DNA of 12,751 bases from Smittium mucronatum (lineage: Eukaryota; Kickxellomycota; Harpellomycetes; Harpellales; Legeriomycetaceae), in contig LSSL01000790.1 of assembly GCA_001953115.1 (NCBI GenBank), positions 1 through 12,751 on the forward strand, read 5' to 3'. Shown piece after piece: positions 1 through 7,580 of the stretch. The notes under the pieces were generated by a model. That model saw only the letters and a program-made list of their open reading frames with translations. It searched no databases and was not told the origin of the DNA. How positions within the stretch are numbered: position 1 is the first letter of the stretch; the number at the start of each line of letters is the position of its first letter. The translations under genes were made by a program, and so were the position numbers.

Positions 1-140
1 ACTATTATCCTAACTACAATAAGCTCCTCTTATGGACTACCGGCTGCGTACCTACGGGAAAAGGGTGCAATCTACCAACCGAAAGACCCTCCCTGGCATT
101 GCTTCAAGTAGGCTGGATGACTGAGGTTACGTGCAGTCAT
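1..140 (-). mobile_element. Left edge: probable continuation of a retroelement-like repeat
   Basis: This stretch continues the left repeat (141-493) towards and beyond the window edge. The right-hand copy is cut off exactly where this part would begin, so it cannot be compared within the window. It is clearly less AT-rich than the interior. A short inverted repeat (ATGACTG 117-123, CAGTCAT 134-140) lies next to the shared part. No frame is open over a useful length and no protein motif is seen. If the repeat is an LTR read on the minus strand, this would be its downstream part or the start of the internal region. That role is inference. Confidence 0.4.
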
Positions 141-493
141 GAATTAAGCTCTTTGTCAATACACAACAGTTCATTGAAGCTATTGAGCTCCTAGTCAGAG
201 CCTACTTCTAACAGGATTAATAAAATTAGGCTCCTACCCAAACGTGGGATTGATCGACATGGCTTTCCTACAAATAGCTGTTAGACGCTGAGATCCGTCT
301 GACTGTCAAACGCTGGACTTGTGCACTAGACTATATCTCAGCTGTGCTAAACGATCGGTTCCTCCTGTTTCTAGATGGTCCTCCTCTGGAATCGCTGTCC
401 TCCGAATCGCTGTGCGCTATCTCCATTACTCCCAACCAAGAATAGTGCAACGCTGTGCGCTGTCTCCACTACACCCAACCAAGAATAGTACAA
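141..493 (-). repeat. Left copy of a long inverted repeat, LTR-like
   Basis: The segment 141-450 matches the reverse complement of 12443-12751 almost end to end. I count roughly 47 differences over about 310 bases, so about 85% identity, with little or no gap. Blocks shared exactly include GAATTAAGCTCTTTGTCAAT at 141-160 and ACTCCCAACCAAGAATA near 428-444. The right copy carries a TATATAAA box on its own sense strand. The matching site here, around 369-376, reads TTCTAGAT on the plus strand, so the box is lost. This copy also has a 43 bp tandem duplication (408-493). A possible element 5' end lies near 570-590, where the minus strand reads TTTTCGGGTCCTTAAAATAA, resembling TTTTAGGGGCTTAATA at the start of the right copy. 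The inverted match is seen directly. The LTR identity is inferred from length, the TATA box and the GC contrast. Confidence 0.8.
408..493. repeat. Two 43 bp tandem units inside the left repeat
   Basis: Positions 408-450 and 451-493 are adjacent direct copies that differ at four of 43 positions. Each begins CGCTGTGCGCT and contains CCCAACCAAGAATAGT. The right-hand repeat has only one unit, so the duplication arose after the copies diverged or varies among family members. Just upstream, GAATCGCTGT occurs at 389-398 and again at 404-413, which is a 15 bp period overlapping the first unit. Confidence 0.9.
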
Positions 494-593
494 CGTATAA
501 AAAGAAGTCACTTAGCAGTCTTATTCTAGTCTGAATGAGATTTTTGCACTGCAAAATAAAATAAAATGTTATTTTAAGGACCCGAAAAAAAAG

Positions 594-1284
594 GGTTAGT
601 TGCTGATAAGCAACAATTCTAAATAGGAAATCATCAACCCGTATAATCAAGATATTTTATTGGCCAAATATTCCGATTTCCGCTGAACACTACCAATAAA
701 AATATAAAAGATAGCTGTCCGGGACACATTATCAAAAATTACGGTTTGTGAAAGGACCAAATATAGCCAATTTGTATACCCCGGGAGGGTATCTTTAGCC
801 TTCAACCCTTTCCAGGCTTAGGTTTGTGTCTCGATGTATTTTTAAATGTTAACGATTTCAATTGTACCAACTCCTTGATTTATCCAATGATGTATAAATA
901 TTATAATCGCAATAATAAAATTGTCGGAAAAATAAAAGCCATTTTTGTACCGTTTGCCCTGAAAGAGCCAAGAGCCTGGGATATTAGAGTGTCATCATTT
1001 TTTAGCCAACTCAAAACTTTTATTTTATTTTACATTTAATAATTGGCTTAACCTTAATTTTCGTCGAATAGTAAATGTTGAATTTCACATGAGAATGTAA
1101 TACATTTTTCATACCGGAAAGGGCTAATTAATAACTTAGTCCCTGAAAGAAATAACTCTTCATACATTCACCCCACCTTCTCGACCACTTTTTAAATAAT
1201 TTATGCTCATTGCTTTTTCTCTGAAAATCCAAAAGTAATTTTGTGTAAACGCCCCCCCCCTTTAAAAGTGCATTTACGAAATCC
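594..1284. other. Non-coding AT-rich stretch
   Basis: No gene is supported here. Small open frames exist but have low-complexity, K/N/I/F-rich translations without recognisable domains. The visible structure is a near-palindrome at 776-792 (ATACCC and GGGTAT around a five-base loop) and a run of nine C at 1252-1260. The palindrome could be the remnant of a small transposon, but no convincing flanking termini were found. Confidence 0.6.
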
Positions 1285-1292
1285 TTATATAT

Positions 1293-1554
1293 GGGAGATT
1301 CTTTTCAAGACCGGACTTTTTTTTACTATGTAAACCATTGGCTACAACAAAATTATATCATTTTCAAATCAATATAAATGGAAAAATATTTTCTCGAATA
1401 AATTTTCAAAATTTTGCCAATAGATAATTTCTTTTTGTAATTTTAATTTCCATATTAACCAATAAGTTTGTAAGTGCTTTTAACTATTTATTTCCAAATT
1501 AGGAAAGTGGTAAAAATTTAGTAGGAAAGTGTTTGGTCTTATAGAGAATCTCCC
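1293..1554. mobile_element. MITE-like element A with terminal inverted repeats
   Basis: The left end reads GGGAGATTCTTTTCAAGACC (1293-1312). The right end (about 1530-1554) reverse-complements to GGGAGATTCTCTATAAGACC, so 16 of 20 terminal bases pair. Both ends are flanked by alternating AT/TA, as expected for insertion into a TA target, although the exact target duplication cannot be fixed inside this AT run. The element is about 262 bp, AT-rich and has no coding capacity. This suggests a non-autonomous DNA transposon, plausibly Tc1/mariner-type given the TA context. The inverted ends are seen; the superfamily is a guess. Confidence 0.65.
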
Positions 1555-1560
1555 ATATAT

Positions 1561-1818
1561 GGCAGATTCTTAGACACGCCAGACGTTTTACTTATAAGAG
1601 TTTCTTACTTCATTTTTAGTAAAAATACTGATTATTAATGAGCTTCTTTTTATTCGATTAAAATCAAATTGTAGCAAATAATAATTTGGAAAATTCTAAA
1701 TTAAGCAAGTTTGCCACAATTTTGAAAACTACATAGTCATTAAGCCAGTAATATACTGATGTAAAATCGGTCTATAAGACTTGTAGGAAAAAACCGTCTG
1801 GGCTTGAAAAGAATCTCG
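1561..1818. mobile_element. MITE-like element B abutting element A
   Basis: The left end is GGCAGATTCTTAGACACGCC followed by AGACGTTTT (1561-1589). The right end (1791-1818) reverse-complements to CGAGATTCTTTTCAAGCC followed by CAGACGGTTT, giving imperfect terminal inverted repeats of about 28 bp. The right terminus shares GAGATTCTTTTCAAG with the left terminus of element A, so A and B belong to one family. Only the six bases ATATAT (1555-1560) separate them. At about 258 bp it is nearly the same size as A. The interior resembles A better when reversed, but only weakly by eye. It has no coding capacity. Confidence 0.65.
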
Positions 1819-1829
1819 TATATATTTGA

Positions 1830-2690
1830 GATTTTGTGAATCACTATTATCATCTTACATAATATATTTTACACGTGTTCGTCTATATGTGATGATTTCA
1901 TAATATTATTTTAGTCGAGAAATTACATATTCTATACCGCAATCAATACTTGCTCAAGATCATATAAGAACCAGGTGAAGTTTTATTACCAACATAATTA
2001 AGATTATTTTCTTTAAATTTTTATTTCGAAATAGAAAATTTTTTCCTTACTTGTGACCAGAGTATAGTAATGGAGTTAAGTTGGGAATTCCAGTAAAAAG
2101 AGGATGTGCGGAGAGACGTGGTCTTTGTCAAAAGCATAAAATAAAATCCATAAGTCAACTATTCTTTTACTTTTATGTTTCACATAGTTTTAATTTAACA
2201 CAACCAATAACGAGCATACACCATAAAGTTTGAGAGGAAACAAAATGTTTCATACTTGGAAGCTAGAGAGCTGAGCTATAAAAAAATATAAATGAAGGCG
2301 TATGAGCCCATAGTTAGAGCCAACGAACTATAATGGTAATTTTGATGTTGATGAAGAGAAAAACCATGAAATGTCCATGTTGACATAAGGGATGAGCTGA
2401 TACTTGAAACAGTCACACATGTATTAAATGTGATTTAGAAAACTTAGCCTTGCCAAAAAAAACAGACAATCAACAGACTCTAATGACATTTATTTTAAAT
2501 CCTAGTTTATAAACTGGTGGGTTTTCCATATGACTGTTTTAATAAGATGGAAGGAGTTAAGTGGCTTTTGAGAATGAAAGAAGATGGTATATTTTTATCC
2601 AGTGGATTATCAAAATATTAAAATCAACGATTTATTTTTCAAAGTATAGCTCGGTTTTTGCTATTCGCACGTGATTTTATTTTGTATGGT
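1830..2690. other. Non-coding stretch
   Basis: I see no gene, RNA or clear repeat here. Base composition is like the rest of the left flank. Stops are frequent in all frames and no splice-bounded exon set with protein similarity could be recognised. Confidence 0.55.
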
Positions 2691-2695
2691 TTCAG

Positions 2696-2888
2696 GACTG
2701 AAGGCCTACAGGACATTTCGCCTACTGAGCCAACCTATTACAAGCCAAGATTAAAAAACAAAAGACCAGTAAAAATAAATAATTCCATTGTAATATGCAC
2801 TTTTTCTAAAAGCAATTAATCGAAAAATTTTAGTAATCAAAAAGTAGGCGAAATATCTTGGAGGTAAATTGGAAATAGGCCTCCAGTC
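2696..2888. mobile_element. MITE-like element with nested inverted repeats
   Basis: The outer ends GACTGAAGGCCT (2696-2707) and AGGCCTCCAGTC (2877-2888) are inverted repeats matching at 11 of 12 bases. A second pair lies inside them and is perfect over 12 bases: ATTTCGCCTACT (2715-2726) and AGTAGGCGAAAT (2843-2854). A transcript could fold into a long stem. At 193 bp with no reading frame, it fits a small non-autonomous transposon. It overlaps the first unit of the tandem repeat at 2705-3081. Confidence 0.6.
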
Positions 2889-3081
2889 ACGTCACCCTAC
2901 AGGGCATTTCACCTAAATAGTTCACCTATTAAAACCCAAGATTAAAAAAAAGCCAGTAATAATAAAGAAATCCACCGGAATATGACTTTAGATTAAAAGC
3001 AATTAATCAAAAATTATTAGTGGTCAAAAGGTAGACTAAATGTCTATGAGGTAATTGCAAATGGGCCTCCAGTCACGTCAC
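2705..3081 (+). repeat. Tandem direct repeat, two units of about 190 bp
   Basis: Unit 1 (2705-2895) and unit 2 (2896-3081) are head-to-tail. Both begin CCTACAGG, both contain AAAAGCAATTAATC near the middle, and both end with CCTCCAGTCACGTCAC exactly. Identity by eye is about three quarters, with a few short gaps. Unit 2 keeps only a degraded form of the inner inverted repeat (GGGCATTTCACCTAAAT against GGTAGACTAAATGTC) and lacks the outer left terminus GACTGAAGGCCT. This suggests either a second insertion beside the first or an old local duplication. Confidence 0.8.
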
Positions 3082-4581
3082 TCAATTGTGTTCTCAATAT
3101 TGTACTTATTGCCGATTTGTTAATTCCATGATACAAAAAACATATTTATATGTTGCCAATTTGTTTTATCTATAGTTCATAAGCTGCTATTGGATGGATA
3201 TATCAAGATAAATAGAGGAATATGCCAATAATTTGAAAAGATCAGCTAAAGGTAGGTGCTAATATTTCTTTTATGAGCTTTTTTAATAATAACGTCTTTT
3301 CTTTTGAGGTAATTCATCAGAATAGTTTGCAATTAATAATATTGAATATTTCTGGAAATATAGCAGCTAGATTCTAAACTAAAACATTTGATATTCCCAA
3401 ATTGCCAAAATATTGCGAGTAGTGAGGAAAAAATAAAATCTAGATATAAGGTTGCATTAAAACATCTTCAAAAAGTCCTAGTAAATAAACGATTTTTGCC
3501 AAATTACAGCAACTTTTATCTAAGGAAAATATAGCAGATAGAGATGTTGTCTATTTAGCCCCCGCCGCTTGCCAATCATGATTCTTGATCATATCTATTC
3601 CGTTTTAAGTGCAATAAATATCATTTGCAACGATTCCTATTACGCATTTCCACCGCATGAATCCCTTAAAGGTTTGGGTACACAAAACATGCAAATTTTA
3701 GAATTTTTGACTAAATTAAACTCAAATACACACTTTCTATTAGCTATAATATTGTATTGAATTCAATTGGGATTTTTATAGATAATAGAATCGGCAAATA
3801 TAAAATCTGGGTATTTTAAATGTCACTAACTCGAGCCATCTATTCTCCACTTGGCTAGTCCACATAATATTACCGTGTATTTAATATCAAAAGTTACCGT
3901 GTTTTCTTTGGGAATTATCGAATAAATAAATTCTTCTAATACAAATTTATAATAAGGGGTAATTCCATAAAGTGTAAATGTTATGTTGATCACGTAAATT
4001 TCCGTAATTGGAGCCTTTACAGCGGCATTTCATTAATAGTTAAAATGATGACCCCTCCAATAATGAGTTGAGAATCATGTTTTTCCCCTAATAAGAAAAA
4101 TGAAACAGGTCCTTGATATATAATAATATATCTATATTAGGCCATTATTTCAGCTATTGGTTGTTGGAAAAGACATATAAATTGCCGAGTAGTGCATATG
4201 ATTCGGTTAAAATTAGAAGACAGCATTAACGAACATTAATTGGATAAAATGCAGATCAGTTGATTAGCAAAATAAAGTAAAGACATCTTGGAGGCTTTTA
4301 GGGAATGACTATTTCACATTTCACTTGGAGTTACACATATTTTGATTTTATTTAAGTTTCTCAATACTGATTGTGAAAGTATATTAATCTAATTCAAATC
4401 CACTCTAACATTTTTTTCAAAATCTTGAAACATCCTCGCGATCCTAATATCTTAATTTAACTTTAATTTTAGCTCTATTTTCATTTTTGAATTTAATACT
4501 TAAGCTGGAAATTATCAATCATATTACTTTTAACATACCTTCTTAATTCAATCACCTACATTATCTGATATTCTTCAAAGC
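3082..4581. other. Upstream intergenic region of the synthetase gene
   Basis: No coding region is supported; a 63-codon frame at 3569-3760 has no recognisable features and is probably chance. The last 250 bases are AT-rich with pyrimidine-rich patches, as often seen before start codons in compact fungal promoters. No clear TATA box could be singled out from the general AT background. A small inverted repeat, ATGAT and ATCAT around TCTTG, lies near 3579-3593. The promoter and 5' UTR of the synthetase gene must lie in the right part of this stretch. Confidence 0.5.
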
Positions 4582-6955
4582 ATGTCTGTAGCAACATCTA
4601 TTGAGTTGGAAAATTATCCCGCCAAGGCTGGAGAGACTAAGGTTTGTTCACTTCCTGAATTTTATTATTCGTATAAAAGCGCTAGTTACCCTCAAGCTCT
4701 CTATAGTTTACCTCTCTTTTTTTATATTAGCCAAGGGTAAACAGATATATTAAGGATGGTCAGCTTAAGGTTGCTCCAGCTGGAATCAATAATGTTGTTG
4801 AATCCTATCTCGACGCAATGAAAAGACATGGAGGTATTCATGTCTCGATCTTCTTTTTTTTTCAATTTCTGAATATTATGAAAATGTTTTAAATTTTATC
4901 ACTAGGCTTCCTTATCTTATCTAACCTTTATTTCGCATATTTTAACTTAGAAAATAAGGAAATCGTTGGCTATAGGCCTGCTTTGGATGATAAAGGTAAT
5001 TTCGGTCCTTATACTTGGTTGACTTATAAACAGTTTCACACTCGCTTCTCCAACTTCGGGTATTTTGGTCTCACATTATCTCTCCGATTTTTCATATTTA
5101 TTTATACATTTTAATATTTTTTAGTTCTGGTATTATTAATAACGGTATGAAGCAAGGTGATCACATCGGTGTATTTTCTAAAAACAGAACTGAATGGGTA
5201 TTTTTCTTTTCTTTTCTTCCAAATCCAACCAAACTACCTTACCCTTTTTTGATATTTGTCGAGTTGCTAAATTTTTTATTAATATGGATTCTTTTTTTTT
5301 AGCTAATCACCGAATTCGGCTCTTTATCTTTTGATGTTTATCCCATTCCTCTTTATGACACCCTCGGGAGTGAAGCGATTGTTCATATCGTTCACGAAGC
5401 TGAACTTTCAGTAATTGCATGTTCTAGCGATCGTGCCGAGTTCTTGTTGACTATAGCTGATCAAATCAATGATGTAGTTAAAAAGCTCATCGTTATGGAC
5501 AATATTACAGAGGAACTTGCCAAAAAGAGTAAATCCTGTGGAATTGATCTTCTTTCTTTCACCGATGTTGAAAAATCTGGAAGTGATAGTCCTGTCGATT
5601 TCGTTACTAAAGCTGGCTTGGACTCTAACCTGACCATTTGCTATACTAGTGGTACTACTGGTATGCCAAAAGGAGTGGTTTTGGTTCAGAAAAACTTTTT
5701 ATCTGCTATTGAATCATTGAATTTCTTTATTGATACCAAACAGATTGAGTCTATCAACAACACTGATTCCTACTTATCCTTCCTTCCCCTTGCTCATATC
5801 CTTGAACGTTTCCTCATCCACATGCTTATATCCCGTGGCTGCCAAATCGGTTTCTCCCGCGGTAACGTTGCTAAGATAGTTGAAGATATCTATGATTTGA
5901 AACCTTCTATCTTTGTTGGTGTCCCAAGACTGTTTTCTCGCATCAAAGATAAAGTTTATGGTGAAATTGAAAAGAAAGGTGGTATTGCTGCTGCTCTATT
6001 CAAGTACGCATTTGGTGTCAAAAAGAATTATATTCCTTCAGGTGAAAACAAACATTGGATCTGGGATCGTCTTGTTTTCTCAAAGGTTAAAGAGAAGCTC
6101 GGTGGTCGTATCAAACTTATTGTTTCTGGATCCGCTCCAATCAGTGCTGAGTCCCTTGATTTCATGAGAATTTGTTTCAGTTCCGAAGTTCATGAAGGTT
6201 ACGGCAGTACTGAAACTACTGGTGCTTGTTCTCTAACCACAAACACTGATGTTGATTCAGGAACTGTCGGCACTCCCTTCCCCAACGCTATGATCAAATT
6301 GGTCGATGTTCCTGAATTGGGATATCTTTCTACTGATAAGCCTTTCCCCAGAGGTGAAGTTTGTGTAGCCGGTAGCGGAATATTTAAAGAGTACTATAAA
6401 AGCCCCGAAAAAACAGCTGAAACTCTTGATGCCGACGGGTTCTGCCACACTGGAGACATCGGTCTTTTCGACAATCTCGGCCGTCTAAAGATCATTGATC
6501 GCAAAAAGAATCTCTTCAAACTTAGTCAAGGTGAATATGTTGCTCCTGAAAAAGTCGAAAATGTCTATGTCGACAACCCAATCGTCTCTCAAGCATTCAT
6601 CTACGGAAACTCACTGAAATCTTACCTCGTTGGTGTCATTGTTCCTGATCCAGAACTCTTGATCAAATTCCTAAAGTCTGCTAAAATCGAAGGATATACC
6701 TACAATAAAGATGAACCTCTAGTTGATATTTGCAAAAATGTGGGTGTCCGCAAGGCTGTAGTCAAGAATTTGTCTGCTTGGGGTCGATCCCGTGATTTGA
6801 AGGGATTTGAAAACGTAAGGAACATCTACATAGAATCTAATCCATTCGAGGTCGGTGCTATCTTGTCTCCTACTCTTAAATTAAAGCGAAATGAGGCTAG
6901 AGTCTACTATCAAGAAATTCTTGACGGACTTTATGTCGAAACTGGTGACTTGTAA
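4582..6955 (+). CDS. Long-chain fatty acid:CoA ligase, five exons
   Basis: The product activates long-chain fatty acids with ATP and CoA to acyl-CoA and AMP, feeding lipid synthesis, membrane remodelling and beta-oxidation. Exons are 4582-4641, 4731-4833, 4951-5059, 5125-5197 and 5303-6955; joined, they encode 665 residues, a usual length for eukaryotic LACS. Visible motifs are N-R-T-E-W at the end of exon 4, the AMP-binding loop YTSGTTGMPKG (229-239), LPLAHILER (276-284), VSGSAPIS (389-396), GYGSTET (414-420), the FACS signature region from DGFCHTGDIG (about 492-502) to IDRKK (513-517), the LSQGEYVAPEKVE segment after it, and SPTLKLKR (637-644) with the expected C-terminal lysines. The start is the first ATG after an in-frame TAA at 4531-4533. 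No signal peptide, membrane segment or C-terminal SKL-type peroxisomal signal is seen; the protein ends GDL. Cytosolic or membrane-associated action is likely but unproven. The family call is very secure; orthology to a specific yeast FAA gene cannot be decided. Confidence 0.95.
4642..4730 (+). other. Intron 1 of the synthetase gene
   Basis: This intron is 89 bp and phase 0, between codons 20 (Lys) and 21 (Pro). The donor is GTTTGT and the acceptor TATATTAG follows a T-rich tract. It contains stops in the reading frame, and splicing joins GETK to PRVNRYIKDGQ, which reads on as a normal LACS N-terminus. Confidence 0.85.
4834..4950 (+). other. Intron 2 of the synthetase gene
   Basis: This intron is 117 bp and phase 1. 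The donor is GTATTC and the acceptor AACTTAG. A CTAAC branch-point-like motif lies at 4921-4925, about 25 bases before the acceptor. Splicing restores a GAA codon and gives MKRHG-ENKEIVGYRP, with the conserved L-G-x-R/Y-R-P-like region of the family. Confidence 0.85.
5060..5124 (+). other. Intron 3 of the synthetase gene
   Basis: This intron is 65 bp and phase 2, the shortest of the four. The donor is GTATTT and the acceptor TTTTTTAG. Splicing rebuilds a GGT glycine codon, joining RFSNFG to SGIINNGMKQGD, which matches the family pattern before the nucleotide-binding domain. Confidence 0.85.
5198..5302 (+). other. Intron 4 of the synthetase gene
   Basis: This intron is 105 bp and phase 0. The donor is GTATTT, and the acceptor AG at 5301-5302 follows a long T tract. 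GCTAA at 5266-5270 may serve as the branch point. Splicing joins NRTEW to LITEFGSLSFDVYPIPLYDT, the conserved N-R-x-E-W and P-L-Y-D-T-L-G region of long-chain acyl-CoA synthetases. Confidence 0.9.
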
Positions 6956-7496
6956 ACTTCGCTTTTTCCCTTCCGATTTTTATACATAGTCATATTGTTC
7001 TCAGCAACGATTCTCATTTTTATTGATACAAGCTTTTATTATCCAGTGGAATTTTCTAATATACAAATTTATTATTTCTTTTTATATCTCACTGAGTTTC
7101 CTTGACTAGAATGACACATTTAAAAGACTTACATAGATAAAATTTCTACATGGGGCCGTGTTAAAGATCCCATTAAATCAAACTATAAGAAGCTGATCTT
7201 TTTGAGCAAATTAGGTGTGTGCCCATATTAGGTTATGTTAATTCATGTACTTGTAGTTGTAGGGAACATGGACCTCATAATATCCCATCTTAATAACATA
7301 TCAAATAATAAAGGCCCTTCATAAGTATTAAAGATTTGGGGTTGTTTTAAAAAGGGGAAAAAATACTTTAGAGGGTTAAACGGAAAATTTCCCGCAAGGG
7401 ACATTATTGCCGTCTGAGTACAGGCAGTGCAAGATGGATAAAAAATATTTTGCTAGAAATTCGAAATTTGAAACCATATAACTATCTTAAACTTCA
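6956..7496. other. 3' flank of the synthetase gene
   Basis: The first part must hold the 3' UTR and cleavage site. No canonical AATAAA occurs close behind the stop, but the sequence is T- and A-rich, as is usual for loosely specified fungal poly(A) signals. The rest shows no gene. GATCCCAT- and CATGG-containing segments near 7150-7180 and 7266-7290 look loosely alike, but not enough to call a repeat. Confidence 0.45.
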
Positions 7497-7580
7497 GAAT
7501 TTAAGTGATTCCACAGCGCCCTTGAACGAATTCCTCCGAGGTATGGAGCTATTAGAGCGGAAGAAGGGGGTTGGATGAAG
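7497..7580. other. Small GC-richer patch before the AT desert
   Basis: This patch contains blocks such as CAGCGCCCTTGAACGAATTC and CTCCGAGGTATGGAGC, and is noticeably richer in G and C than either flank. It has no open frame of useful length. A remnant of an inserted element is the most likely explanation, but no partner copy or termini were found in the window. Confidence 0.35.

Noticed and set aside
72..77. TGGTAG on the minus strand as a retroelement primer-binding site
   Set aside because: It matches the start of an initiator-tRNA primer site for only six bases, and the sequence before it does not end in the CA expected of an LTR.
248..265. RNA polymerase III B-box-like GATTGATCGAC, suggesting a SINE
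   Set aside because: The motif is not kept in the right-hand copy, and no A box stands at the right distance.
319..534. 71-codon open frame in the left repeat
   Set aside because: It lies within the tandemly duplicated, diverged repeat, has no recognisable domain, and the homologous right copy does not preserve it.
824..1039. 71-codon open frame
   Set aside because: The translation is low-complexity and rich in N, F, K and I, as expected by chance in AT-rich DNA, with no family resemblance.
806..1123. CCCTTTCCAGG and CCGGAAAGGG as termini of another MITE
   Set aside because: The match covers only about ten bases and fails just inside and outside, so chance is likely.
3569..3760. 63-codon open frame upstream of the synthetase gene
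   Set aside because: It has no domain, no splice partner and an unremarkable start context.
5913..6448. Overlapping frames inside exon 5 (5913-6167 plus, 6257-6448 minus)
   Set aside because: Both are shadows of the synthetase coding sequence in other frames.
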